A stretch of DNA of 64,000 bases from Streptomyces rishiriensis (GCF_003112535.1 NZ_BEWA01000008.1:62001-126000); one strand, 5' to 3'. Shown: positions 45,509-53,425, numbered from the stretch's first letter. A program made the numbers and translations. Notes: generated by a model not told the origin, from the sequence alone.

Positions 45509-46095
45509 CGTGCGCCTTCCGTTTCCGTCGGAGTTTCCGTCTTGTCGGTCATTGAGTTGATGGCGGCGACCCAGGCGGCGTGCTCGGCCGCGTGGTCCGA
45601 GCGGAACCCGGAGTCGAGCAGCCGGTCACCGTGGGCCCACGTCACCACCAGCAGTCCGCCCTCGGTGAGGACCTTGCCGGCGATGCCCTTGTCGAGCCGG
45701 GCCTCGCGCAGTGCGGCGACCGGGACGAAGAAGTCGCTCGCGCCGGGACGGACGACGTCCAGTCCCGCGTCCGTGAGGGTCAGCTCGACCCGGCTGCGGG
45801 TGCCCAGGCCGTGCGCCACGATGCGGTCGAGCCACTGCCCCGCGGTGGTGGAGCCGTGGTAGCGGCCGCTCATCGACAGCACCGTCAGTCTGGCCTCGCC
45901 CGGCCCGGACGGCGCGGCGGGCAGCTCGGGCAGGTCGCCCTGGAGCGTGCCGCGCCACTTCCAGCCCTCCCGCATCAGCCAGTAGACGAGCGCGACGAAC
46001 AGGCCGAGGCCGACCACCCAGCCGATCCGCGCGGCCCAGTCGGTCACGGCGGCCGATTCCTTCTCGGCCGCGAGCAGTAGTGCTGCAGATGTCAC
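45505..46095 (-). CDS. Membrane-anchored PH-like protein of unknown function in the pyr operon
   Basis: A 196-residue protein with one membrane helix at about residues 23-41 (RIGWVVGLGLFVALVYWLM) and a cytoplasmic domain after it, by the positive-inside rule (REGWKWR). The domain at about 65-180 reads as a series of beta strands ending in a helix (HAAEHAAWVAAINSM), the layout of a bacterial PH-like domain. It has no recognisable enzyme motif. It overlaps carA and pyrC by 4 nt each (GTGA/ATGA), so it is firmly built into the operon. A homologue sits at the same place in other Streptomyces. It could tether pathway enzymes near the membrane where PyrD acts; that is a guess. Confidence 0.85.
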   Translation of the reverse strand: MTSAALLLAAEKESAAVTDWAARIGWVVGLGLFVALVYWLMREGWKWRGTLQGDLPELPAAPSGPGEARLTVLSMSGRYHGSTTAGQWLDRIVAHGLGTRSRVELTLTDAGLDVVRPGASDFFVPVAALREARLDKGIAGKVLTEGGLLVVTWAHGDRLLDSGFRSDHAAEHAAWVAAINSMTDKTETPTETEGAR

Positions 46096-47378
46096 GTGAG
46101 CTTCCCGTCGACGAGCGTGGCCTTGCCCCTCAGCCAGGTGTGCGTGACACGGCCCGGCAGCTCACGCCCCTCGTACGGGGTGTTCCGGCTGCGCGAGGCG
46201 AAGCCGGCGGGGTCCACGGACCCACGGTATTCCGTGTCGACGAGTGTGAGGTTGGCGGGCTCACCAGCCGAGACGGGACGCCCGTGACCGCCGGCCCGCC
46301 CGATCCGGGCGGGCGTGAAGGACATGCGGTCGGCGACCCCGGCCCAGTCCAGCAGGCCCGTCTCCACCATGGTCTCCTGGACCACCGACAGCGCGGTCTC
46401 CAGGCCGACCATGCCCATGGCGGCCGCGGCCCACTCGCAGTCCTTGTCCTCGTGCGGGTGCGGGGCGTGGTCGGTGGCCACGATGTCGATGGTGCCGTCG
46501 GCGAGCGCCTCGCGCAGGGCGAGCACGTCCCGCTCGGTGCGCAGCGGCGGGTTCACCTTGTAGACCGGGTTGTAGGACCGGACCAGCTCGTCGGTGAGCA
46601 GCAGGTGGTGCGGGGTGACCTCGGCGGTGACGTCGATGCCGCGGGACTTGGCCCAGCGGACGATCTCGACCGAGCCGGCGGTGGAGAGGTGGCAGATGTG
46701 GACGCGGGAGCCGACGTGCTCGGCGAGCAGGACGTCCCGGGCGATGATCGACTCCTCGGCCACCGCGGGCCACCCGCCGAGCCCCAGCTCGGCGGAGACG
46801 ACGCCCTCGTTCATCTGGGCGCCCTCGGTCAGCCGCGGCTCCTGCGCGTGCTGGGCGACGACCCCGCCGAAGGCCTTCACGTACTCCAGGGCCCGGCGCA
46901 TGATCACGGCGTCGTCGACGCACTTGCCGTCGTCGGAGAAGACGGTGACGCCTGCGGCCGACTCGTGCATGGCGCCGAGCTCGGCGAGCTTCCTGCCCTC
47001 CAGGCCGACGGTGACCGCGCCGATGGGCTGCACGTCGCAGTAGCCGTGCTCCCGGCCGAGCCGGTAGACCTGCTCGACCACGCCGGCGGTGTCGGCGACG
47101 GGGAAGGTGTTGGCCATGGCGAAGACGGCCGTGTAGCCGCCGGAGGCGGCGGCGCGCGTGCCGGTCAGCACGGTCTCGGAGTCCTCGCGGCCCGGCTCGC
47201 GCAGATGGGTGTGCAGGTCGACCAGGCCCGGCAGCAGCACCTTCCCGGCGGCCTCGACGATCTCGGCGCCCTCGGCGGACAGGCCCGTGCCGACGGCCTC
47301 GACGACCGCGCCGTCGATCAGGACGTCCTGCGGCTCGCCGCCGAGCACCCTCGCACCACGGATCAGGATCTTGCTCAT
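46092..47378 (-). CDS. pyrC: Dihydroorotase
   Basis: Cyclises carbamoyl aspartate to dihydroorotate, the third pyrimidine step. The 428-residue protein is the class I amidohydrolase form. The metal-binding VDLHTHLREPGREDSETVLT is at about residues 52-71, and the later zinc ligands lie in VHICHLSTAGSVE and EVTPHHLLLTDE. The catalytic Asp is in IDIVATDHAPHPHED. ATG 47378 (MSKILIRGARVLGG) is the family start. It lies 4 nt after pyrB and overlaps the PH-like gene. Confidence 0.97.
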   Translation of the reverse strand: MSKILIRGARVLGGEPQDVLIDGAVVEAVGTGLSAEGAEIVEAAGKVLLPGLVDLHTHLREPGREDSETVLTGTRAAASGGYTAVFAMANTFPVADTAGVVEQVYRLGREHGYCDVQPIGAVTVGLEGRKLAELGAMHESAAGVTVFSDDGKCVDDAVIMRRALEYVKAFGGVVAQHAQEPRLTEGAQMNEGVVSAELGLGGWPAVAEESIIARDVLLAEHVGSRVHICHLSTAGSVEIVRWAKSRGIDVTAEVTPHHLLLTDELVRSYNPVYKVNPPLRTERDVLALREALADGTIDIVATDHAPHPHEDKDCEWAAAAMGMVGLETALSVVQETMVETGLLDWAGVADRMSFTPARIGRAGGHGRPVSAGEPANLTLVDTEYRGSVDPAGFASRSRNTPYEGRELPGRVTHTWLRGKATLVDGKLT

Positions 47379-47382
47379 GGTC

Positions 47383-48363
47383 TTACTTCTCCTCGGTGGT
47401 GCGGGCGTGGCTGACGGCGGGTTCGTTGCCGCCCAGGAGCAGGTAGAGGACGGCCATCCGGATGGACACGCCGTTGGCGACCTGCTCGACGACGGTGCAG
47501 CGCTCGGAGTCGGCGACCTCGGCGGTGATCTCCATGCCGCGCACCATCGGGCCGGGGTGCATCACGATGGCGTGCTCGGGCATCCGCGCCATGCGGTCGC
47601 CGTCGAGGCCGTAGCGCCGCGAGTACTCGCGCTCGGTCGGGAAGAACGCGGCGTTCATGCGCTCGCGCTGCACGCGCAGCATCATCACCGCGTCGGACTT
47701 CGGCAGCGTGCTGTCCAGGTCGTAGGAGACGGCGCAGGGCCAGGTCTCGATGCCGACCGGCACCAGCGTGGGCGGGGCGACCAGGGTGACCTCGGCGCCG
47801 AGGGTGTGCAGCAGGTCGACGTTGGAGCGGGCGACGCGGCTGTGCAGGACGTCGCCGACGATCGTGATGCGCTTCCCGGCGAGGTCCTGGCCGATCCCGG
47901 CGTCCCGGCCGACGAGCCGGCGGCGCATGGTGAAGGCGTCCAGGAGGGCCTGGGTGGGGTGCTGGTGGGTGCCGTCGCCGGCGTTGACGACGACGGCGTC
48001 GATCCAGCCGGAGGTGGCCAGCCGGTAGGGGGCGCCGGAGGCCCCGTGCCGGATGACGACCGCGTCGACGCCCATGGCCTCCAGCGTCTGTGCGGTGTCC
48101 TTCAGGGACTCGCCCTTGGACACGCTGGAGCCCTTGGCGGAGAAGTTGATGACGTCCGCGGAGAGGCGCTTCTCGGCGGCCTCGAAGGAGATGCGGGTAC
48201 GGGTGGAGTCCTCGAAGAAGAGGTTGACGATGGTGCGGCCGCGCAGGGTCGGCAGTTTCTTGATGGGCCGGTCGGCCACCCGGGCCATCTCCTCGGCGGT
48301 GTCGAGGATCAGGACGGCGTCGTCGCGGGTGAGGTCGGCGGCCGAGATGAGATGACGCTGCAT
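47383..48363 (-). CDS. pyrB: Aspartate carbamoyltransferase catalytic subunit
   Basis: Condenses carbamoyl phosphate and aspartate, the committed pyrimidine step. The 326-residue protein has the carbamoyl-phosphate motif FFEDSTRTRISFEAAEKRLS at about residues 50-69, GDGTHQHPTQALLDAFTMRR, and HPGPMVRGMEI for aspartate binding. There is no pyrI regulatory gene, as is usual outside enterobacteria; regulation is instead through PyrR. It starts 97 nt after pyrR on the same strand; I see no second PyrR site in that gap. Confidence 0.97.
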   Translation of the reverse strand: MQRHLISAADLTRDDAVLILDTAEEMARVADRPIKKLPTLRGRTIVNLFFEDSTRTRISFEAAEKRLSADVINFSAKGSSVSKGESLKDTAQTLEAMGVDAVVIRHGASGAPYRLATSGWIDAVVVNAGDGTHQHPTQALLDAFTMRRRLVGRDAGIGQDLAGKRITIVGDVLHSRVARSNVDLLHTLGAEVTLVAPPTLVPVGIETWPCAVSYDLDSTLPKSDAVMMLRVQRERMNAAFFPTEREYSRRYGLDGDRMARMPEHAIVMHPGPMVRGMEITAEVADSERCTVVEQVANGVSIRMAVLYLLLGGNEPAVSHARTTEEK

Positions 48364-48460
48364 CTGTCAGGCTCCGTAAGGCAGTTCAGGTTCGGGGAGA
48401 TTCCGGGCAGGCGGAGGCGTGCCGAAGCGGCGTACGGCGGCGGCGTACGCGGTCCGTCCG

Positions 48461-49051
48461 CTACTGGGTCTGCTTCACGCCGAGCAGCACGGTGTCGCGA
48501 CCGTCCTCCTCGGCGAGCTGGACCTTGACCGTCTCCCGCAGCGACGTGGGGAGGTTCTTGCCGACGTAGTCGGCGCGGATGGGCAGTTCGCGGTGGCCGC
48601 GGTCGACGAGGACCGCGAGCTGCACCGCGCGCGGGCGCCCGAGGTCGTTCAGCGCGTCGAGGGCGGCGCGGATGGTGCGTCCGGAGAAGAGCACGTCGTC
48701 GACGAGGACGACCAGCCTGCCGTCCAGGCCGTCGCCGGGGATCTCGGTGCGGGCCAGCGCGCGCGGCGGATGCATGCGCAGGTCGTCGCGGTACATGGTG
48801 ATGTCGAGGGAGCCGACGGGGATCTTGCGGTCGGTGATCTGCTCCAGCTTGGCGCCGAGCCGCTGGGCGAGGAACACGCCGCGCGTCGGAATGCCCAGGA
48901 GGACCACGTCGTCGGCGCCTCTGGCGCGTTCGACGATCTCGTGGGCGATGCGGGTCAGCACGCGCGCGATGTCGGGGCCTTCGAGGACGGGCCGCGCGTC
49001 GGCCTGCCGGGGGTCCTGCTCGATGTCCTGCTCGATGGCACGCTTGTCCAT
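48461..49051 (-). CDS. pyrR: PyrR regulator / uracil phosphoribosyltransferase
   Basis: A 196-residue bifunctional protein that binds pyr mRNA when UMP is high and also has uracil phosphoribosyltransferase activity. The PRPP-binding motif VVLVDDVLFSGRTIRAALDA is at about residues 110-129. The basic RNA-binding surface segments RDDLRMHPPR and TRIAHEIVERARGADDV resemble the family. The first residues MDKRAIEQDIEQDPRQADAR form an acidic extension relative to Bacillus PyrR. It is the first gene of the pyr operon. Just upstream lies a PyrR-binding loop that covers its own ribosome site, so it is probably autoregulated at translation. Confidence 0.96.
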   Translation of the reverse strand: MDKRAIEQDIEQDPRQADARPVLEGPDIARVLTRIAHEIVERARGADDVVLLGIPTRGVFLAQRLGAKLEQITDRKIPVGSLDITMYRDDLRMHPPRALARTEIPGDGLDGRLVVLVDDVLFSGRTIRAALDALNDLGRPRAVQLAVLVDRGHRELPIRADYVGKNLPTSLRETVKVQLAEEDGRDTVLLGVKQTQ

Positions 49052-49059
49052 ACGAAACG

Positions 49060-49100
49060 GACCTCCTTCTCCGCCTCACGGGACGGACCTTAAAGGACGT
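49060..49100 (-). promoter_or_regulatory. PyrR-binding RNA element over the pyrR Shine-Dalgarno sequence
   Basis: On the minus strand the leader reads ACGTCCTTTAAGG, then GTCCCGTGAGGCGGAGAAGG and the ribosome site AGGAGG. The loop with GTGAGGC is like the PyrR consensus GAGAGGC in an apical loop. Upstream TCCTT can pair with AAGGA of the ribosome site, closing the hairpin around it. PyrR-UMP binding would thus block initiation, as proposed for actinobacterial pyr leaders. Confidence 0.7.
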
Positions 49101-49204
49101 CGGATTTGCGCCATCCACGGTAGCAGGCCGGGACGGCGTCCCGATCACCCCCTTGGCCTAATCGGCCGCCGCTACCACGGAAGAGTCGGTGTGGACCATT
49201 CGGC

Positions 49205-49247
49205 TTGACGCAGAAGAATCACGCTGCGTAACCTCACAGTGAGTTAC
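49205..49247 (+). promoter_or_regulatory. bldD promoter with overlapping BldD operator
   Basis: TTGACG (49205-49210), an 18-nt spacer and TAACCT (49229-49234) make a vegetative promoter, with start near 49241 and a leader of about 50 nt. GTAAC-C-TCAC-A-GTGA-GTTAC (49228-49247) is an inverted repeat covering the -10 and start point, and its TCAC/GTGA core matches BldD boxes. Known bldD autorepression fits. Confidence 0.75.
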
Positions 49248-49291
49248 CAGCACGCGGCTCGTGCCGCGTCGACCCAGTGCCGGGGAGCTAT

Positions 49292-49792
49292 ATGTCCAGC
49301 GAATACGCCAAACAGCTCGGGGCCAAGCTCCGGGCGATCCGCACCCAGCAGGGCCTTTCCCTCCACGGTGTCGAGGAGAAGTCCCAGGGACGCTGGAAGG
49401 CGGTCGTGGTCGGTTCGTACGAGCGCGGCGACCGCGCCGTGACCGTGCAGCGCCTTGCCGAGCTGGCGGACTTCTACGGCGTTCCCGTGCAGGAACTGCT
49501 GCCGGGCACCACCCCGGGCGGGGCGGCCGAGCCCCCGCCGAAGCTGGTCCTCGACCTGGAGCGACTGGCCCACGTGCCGGTCGAGAAGGCGGGCCCGCTG
49601 CAGCGCTACGCGGCCACGATCCAGTCGCAGCGCGGCGACTACAACGGCAAGGTGCTGTCGATCCGCCAGGACGACCTGCGCACCCTCGCCGTCATCTACG
49701 ACCAGTCGCCCTCGGTCCTGACCGAGCAGCTGATCAGCTGGGGCGTCCTGGACGCGGACGCGCGTCGCGCCGTCTCCCACGAGGAGAACTAG
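49292..49792 (+). CDS. bldD: BldD, c-di-GMP-responsive master regulator of development
   Basis: Represses sporulation genes during vegetative growth; tetrameric c-di-GMP bridges two BldD molecules to allow DNA binding. The 166-residue protein has an N-terminal Xre-type HTH at about residues 7-70 (LGAKLRAIRTQQGLSLHGVE; VVVGSYERGDRAVTVQRLAE). The C-terminal domain has the complete c-di-GMP signature, Arg114-Gly-Asp116, eight residues, Arg125-Gln-Asp-Asp128. ATG 49292 has GGGGAG just upstream. The gene is monocistronic, divergent from pyrR, and ends in two hairpins facing nusB. Confidence 0.98.
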   Translation: MSSEYAKQLGAKLRAIRTQQGLSLHGVEEKSQGRWKAVVVGSYERGDRAVTVQRLAELADFYGVPVQELLPGTTPGGAAEPPPKLVLDLERLAHVPVEKAGPLQRYAATIQSQRGDYNGKVLSIRQDDLRTLAVIYDQSPSVLTEQLISWGVLDADARRAVSHEEN

Positions 49793-49825
49793 CCGCTTCG
49801 CGGCTGAGCAGAAACGTACCCTCGC

Positions 49826-49861
49826 GGAAGTGGCCGGAACCCAGCGGTTCCGGCCGCTTCC
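49826..49861 (+). terminator. First hairpin downstream of bldD
   Basis: GGAAGTGGCCGGAACC (49826-49841) pairs with GGTTCCGGCCGCTTCC (49846-49861) over 16 bp with one T-G position and a CAGC loop. It lies 34 nt after the bldD stop. Confidence 0.75.
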
Positions 49862-49864
49862 GAC

Positions 49865-49930
49865 GGGGGCGTGAACATGCCGGAGGGCCCACAGCGCGCG
49901 CTGTGGGCCCTCCGGCATGTTCACGCCCCC
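49865..49930. terminator. 66-nt perfect palindrome between bldD and nusB
   Basis: The 33-bp arms are exactly complementary with no spacer; the left arm starts GGGGGCGTGAACATGCCGG and the centre is CAGCGCGCGCTG. It stands 89 nt beyond the nusB stop and 73 nt beyond the bldD stop, so it can end both converging transcripts. It is much longer than needed for termination. Confidence 0.93.
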
Positions 49931-50018
49931 GCGAGTCGCGGAGCACCGCCACGAGCCGCTGACGGCCCGCAGACCGCCTGTGGCGGCCTGCGGTACGCGG
50001 GCCCGTCACCCGGCGGGG

Positions 50019-50447
50019 CTATTCGCGCCGCAGGGACGGCTTGAGCTCCTTGAGGCGGCCGAGCAGGCCGTTGACGAACGAGGGCGACTCGTCCGTCGAG
50101 AACTCCTTCGCCAGCTGCACCATCTCGTCGAGAACGACGGCGTCCGGGGTCTCGTCGACCCAGATCAGCTCGTAGGCGCCGAGCCGCAGGATGTTGCGGT
50201 CGACGACCGGCATCCGGTCCAGCGTCCAGCCGACCGAGTACTGGGAGATCAGGTCGTCGATGCGCCGCGCGTACTCCGCGTAGCCCTCGACCAGCTGCAT
50301 CGTGTACTCGCTCACCGGCGGCTGCCGGGTGTCGGCCCGGGAGAGCCGGACCCAGTCCGCGAGGACCGTCAGGACGTCGGCTCCGCGCTGGTCGCCCTCG
50401 AAGAGGATCTGGAAGGCACGCTTGCGGGCCGTGTTGCGGGCAGCCAC
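50019..50447 (-). CDS. nusB: Transcription antitermination factor NusB
   Basis: A 142-residue all-helical protein that binds boxA RNA together with S10 to stop early termination of rRNA transcripts. MAARNTARKRAFQILFEGDQ is the arginine-rich start with the RNA-binding part, and MPVVDRNILRLGAYELIW and DAVVLDEMVQLAKEFSTDES match the C-terminal helices. GTG 50447 lies 2 nt after the efp stop, so the two are translated together. The terminal palindrome follows it. Confidence 0.96.
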   Translation of the reverse strand: MAARNTARKRAFQILFEGDQRGADVLTVLADWVRLSRADTRQPPVSEYTMQLVEGYAEYARRIDDLISQYSVGWTLDRMPVVDRNILRLGAYELIWVDETPDAVVLDEMVQLAKEFSTDESPSFVNGLLGRLKELKPSLRRE

Positions 50448-50449
50448 GG

Positions 50450-51016
50450 TTAGCTGTTCACCCGGCCGAGGTAGTCGCTGGTGCGGGTGTCGACCTTGAT
50501 CTTCTCACCGGTGGTGATGAAGAGCGGGACCTGGATCTGGTGACCGGTCTCCAGGGTGGCGGGCTTGGTGCCGCCGGTGGAGCGGTCGCCCTGCAGGCCC
50601 GGCTCGGTCTCCTGGACCACGAGCTCGACGGCCGCCGGCAACTCGACGAAGAGCACCTCGCCCTCGTGCTGCGCGACGGTGGCCGTGAAGCCCTCGATCA
50701 GGAAGTTGGCGGCGTCGCCGACGGCCTTGCGGTCGACCATGAGCTGGTCGTAGGTCTCCATGTCCATGAAGACGAAGTACTCGCCGTCCATGTACGAGAA
50801 CTGCATGTCGCGCTTGTCGACAGTGGCCGTCTCGACCTTGACGCCGGCGTTGAAGGTCTTGTCGACCACCTTGCCGGACAGCACGTTCTTGAGCTTGGTG
50901 CGCACGAAGGCCGGGCCCTTGCCGGGCTTGACGTGCTGGAACTCGACGACGGACCAGAGCTGGCCGCCTTCGAGCTTGAGCACCAGGCCGTTCTTGAGGT
51001 CGTTCGTGGAAGCCAC
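50450..51016 (-). CDS. efp: Translation elongation factor P
   Basis: Relieves ribosome stalling at polyproline stretches. The 188-residue protein has three beta-barrel domains. The tip loop of domain I is KPGKGPAF (Lys at about residue 33): the palindromic PGKGP loop of actinobacteria, which is thought to work without the lysine modification used in E. coli. Domain III ends in IQVPLFITTGEKIKVDTRTSDYLGR. GTG 51016 (MASTNDLKNGLVLKLEGG) is the family start. nusB follows after 2 nt; the M24 gene precedes it by 51 nt. Confidence 0.97.
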   Translation of the reverse strand: MASTNDLKNGLVLKLEGGQLWSVVEFQHVKPGKGPAFVRTKLKNVLSGKVVDKTFNAGVKVETATVDKRDMQFSYMDGEYFVFMDMETYDQLMVDRKAVGDAANFLIEGFTATVAQHEGEVLFVELPAAVELVVQETEPGLQGDRSTGGTKPATLETGHQIQVPLFITTGEKIKVDTRTSDYLGRVNS

Positions 51017-51067
51017 GGTTGCGGAATCTCCTGGACTGACGTGGACGACCCCGGGGCACGCACCTGC

Positions 51068-52174
51068 CTACAGGGCGAGCAGCTCCTTGGTCGTGATGGT
51101 GAGTAGCTCGGGTCCGCCGTCCGCCTCGGGGCGCACGACGAGCGTGTCATCGATCCGGACGCCGCCCCGACCCGGGAGGTGGACCCCGGGTTCGACGGTG
51201 ACCGGCACGCAAGCGTCCAGTTTACCCATGGCTGCGGGAGTCAACTGCGGGTCCTCGTCGATTTCGAGTCCGACACCGTGCCCGAGGAGCCCCGGGAGAC
51301 CTTCACAGTGGCCCGCGGAACCCAGCACCTGCCGTGCCGCGTGATCGACGTCACGGCAGGCCACACCGGGCGCCAGGGCCTCGCGTCCGGCGCGCTGAGC
51401 GGCGAAGACGACGTCGTACAGCTCGATCTGCCAGTCGGCCGGGGAGGTGCCGATCACGAAGGTGCGGCCGATCTCGCAGCGGTAGCCGCGGTAGGCCGCT
51501 CCCAGGCAGACCGAGAGGAAGTCGCCCTCCTCCACCCGGCGGTCGGTCGGCCGGTGCCCGCGGCGGCCGGAGTTCGGGCCGGTGCCGACGGAGGTCGCGA
51601 AGGCGGGGCCGTCGGCGCCGTGGTCGACGAGGCGTCGCTCCAGTTCCAGGGCGAGATGGCGTTCCGTCCGCCCGACCAGGATGGACTCCAGGAGCTCCCC
51701 CAGGGCCTGGTCGGCGATCTCGGCGCCGATCCGCAGGCAGGAGATCTCCTCCTCGTCCTTCACCACCCGCGCCTGCTCCACCGCGCCGCCCAGGTCGACC
51801 ATGCGCAGCCGGGGCGCGACGGAACGGATCTCGCGGTGCCGGGACACCGTGAGGTGATGCTCCTCGATCGCCAGGGAGTCGATGCCCCCTGCCACGAGGA
51901 GGTCGGCGGCGGCGACCGCGGGATCGCCTCCGGCGTGCGCCAGGGAGTGGACGCGCAGCGCGTCGTCCGGTCGGCCTTCGCCCGGCCGCTCGTCGAGCGG
52001 CCCGGAGCAGACGAGGAGGTCCTCCCGTCCGCCCAGCAGCAGAACGGCGCCGTTCGGGGCGGCGCCCGCGAGATACCTCACGTTGGCGGGACGGGAGATC
52101 AGCGCTGCCGCGCTGCCGGCCGCGCGGCAGCGTTCCCGTAGGCGGTTTCGGCGGGACTCGTGCACCTCTGACAT
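51068..52174 (-). CDS. M24-family peptidase homologue (Xaa-Pro aminopeptidase-like) with altered metal ligands
   Basis: A 368-residue pita-bread-fold protein related to prolidase and Xaa-Pro aminopeptidase, placed just before efp, as is pepQ in many bacteria. The N-terminal domain spans about residues 1-130, the catalytic domain about 140-365. The usual five metal ligands are Asp, Asp, His, Glu, Glu. Aligned by eye, here they are Cys (LSVCLG), Glu (RCEIGRT), His (LGHGVGLEIDE), Glu (VTVEPGVHL) and Asp (VRIDDTL). The second and fifth are conservative changes; the first is not. It may have changed metal use or be catalytically weak. ATG 52174 (MSEVHESRRNRLRERC) is clear. Confidence 0.85.
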   Translation of the reverse strand: MSEVHESRRNRLRERCRAAGSAAALISRPANVRYLAGAAPNGAVLLLGGREDLLVCSGPLDERPGEGRPDDALRVHSLAHAGGDPAVAAADLLVAGGIDSLAIEEHHLTVSRHREIRSVAPRLRMVDLGGAVEQARVVKDEEEISCLRIGAEIADQALGELLESILVGRTERHLALELERRLVDHGADGPAFATSVGTGPNSGRRGHRPTDRRVEEGDFLSVCLGAAYRGYRCEIGRTFVIGTSPADWQIELYDVVFAAQRAGREALAPGVACRDVDHAARQVLGSAGHCEGLPGLLGHGVGLEIDEDPQLTPAAMGKLDACVPVTVEPGVHLPGRGGVRIDDTLVVRPEADGGPELLTITTKELLAL

Positions 52175-52321
52175 GACACGAGCGTAGGAGCGCCGACCGG
52201 ATCGCGCCGGTTGGGAAGGCGTTCGGGGGACGGGGCGCCACGCGCGGTCGGGCGTCGCCCCCGGCCCACGGGGTCCGCTCGCGCCGTCACCCGCGTCTGT
52301 GACGCCCCCCGGTCCCGCCGG

Positions 52322-53200
52322 CTACCACTTGGGCGGGCTGGCGATCGCCCGGGCCAGCACGTCGTCCAGGACTCTGGCCGTCGTCGGGACGTCCAGCTGC
52401 GAGTTGTCGATGATGGGCAGGCCGGAGCCGTACCAGCCGGCCATGCGGCCGTGGATGCGGGCGACCTCCTCGTCGGCGAGGCGGCGGTTGCCGGAACGCT
52501 CGGCGTTGCGCTCCAGGACGACTTCCAGACCGGGCAGCAGGACGACGGGCAGCAGGCCCGGGCCCACATGGCGTTTCCAGCCGCCCAGGCCCACGGCCGG
52601 GCGGTCGGGGAAGATCGCGTCGTCCAGGATGCACGAGATGCCGTTGGCCAGGAAGTTGCGGGCGGCGAAGCCGCAGGTGCGGCGGGCCAGCCGGTACTGG
52701 GCCTCGGAGTGGTCGTTCCATCCCGACTGCGGGTCGGCGAAGCCCGAGCGGACCCACTCGCGCACGTCGTCCAGGCTGACGTGGGCGGTGGGCACCCGGC
52801 GGTGGTCGGCCCAGAACTTGGCGACGCTGGTCTTCCCGGCGCCCGCCGGGCCGATCAGCAGCACCGCGAGCGTCGTGGCCGCCGGGTCGGGGACCGTCGG
52901 GGCGGGCGGCGCGCTGGGCATGGGGACGGGCGCGCCGGGCGGCAGCGGGACGTGCCCGGTGGTATCGGCGCTCTGCGGGACCGGGGCGTGCTGCGGGGCG
53001 GGCGGGGGCGGCACGGGCGGGACCGGCGGCTGGGGCGCGGGCGGGACGGGACCCGCGGGGGCGCCCAGGTGCCCCGGCTGGTGCGGGGCGCTGCCCGGCT
53101 GGTGCGGGCCCGGGTGTTGTGCGGCCGGCGACCAGCCGACGGCCGGACCGTGCCCCGGCTGGTGGGGCGGCGGCAGCGGAGAACCCACTGCGTGCTGCAT
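52322..53200 (-). CDS. Proline-rich P-loop ATP/GTP-binding protein, kinase-like
   Basis: A 292-residue cytosolic protein. Residues 1-105 are almost entirely Pro/Gly/Ala/His (for example PVPPAPQPPVPPVPPPPAPQ) and must be disordered. The rest is a P-loop NTPase with Walker A GPAGAGKT (117-124) and DDVREWVRSGFADPQ, like AAA-type small-molecule or nucleotide kinases and zeta-toxin folds. NGISCILDDAIFPDRP suits a Walker B-like strand. No target is evident. It lies between the M24 gene and aroB with its own space on each side; the context of aro genes does not suggest a specific task. The long polyproline stretch would make its translation dependent on EF-P, encoded about 1.3 kb away. Confidence 0.75.
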   Translation of the reverse strand: MQHAVGSPLPPPHQPGHGPAVGWSPAAQHPGPHQPGSAPHQPGHLGAPAGPVPPAPQPPVPPVPPPPAPQHAPVPQSADTTGHVPLPPGAPVPMPSAPPAPTVPDPAATTLAVLLIGPAGAGKTSVAKFWADHRRVPTAHVSLDDVREWVRSGFADPQSGWNDHSEAQYRLARRTCGFAARNFLANGISCILDDAIFPDRPAVGLGGWKRHVGPGLLPVVLLPGLEVVLERNAERSGNRRLADEEVARIHGRMAGWYGSGLPIIDNSQLDVPTTARVLDDVLARAIASPPKW

Positions 53201-53425
53201 CCGGTGCCACTCCGTCTCGTACAGGCAATGGGCGCTGGCTGTGGGGGCGCGGACCCCCGGTTCTCACCACAGCCTAAAGGGCGTGGGAGATGCCCCCGTC
53301 CGAACGGTATCGCCCCCGGCTGTCGTCGGGTGAACGGCCGGGGGCGGTCCGAAGTGCCCGGTGTGGACGGCGAATCGGGCGGAAGGGGGACCGGGCGGGC
53401 GGACTTACCCGGCCGGCCGCAGGTC

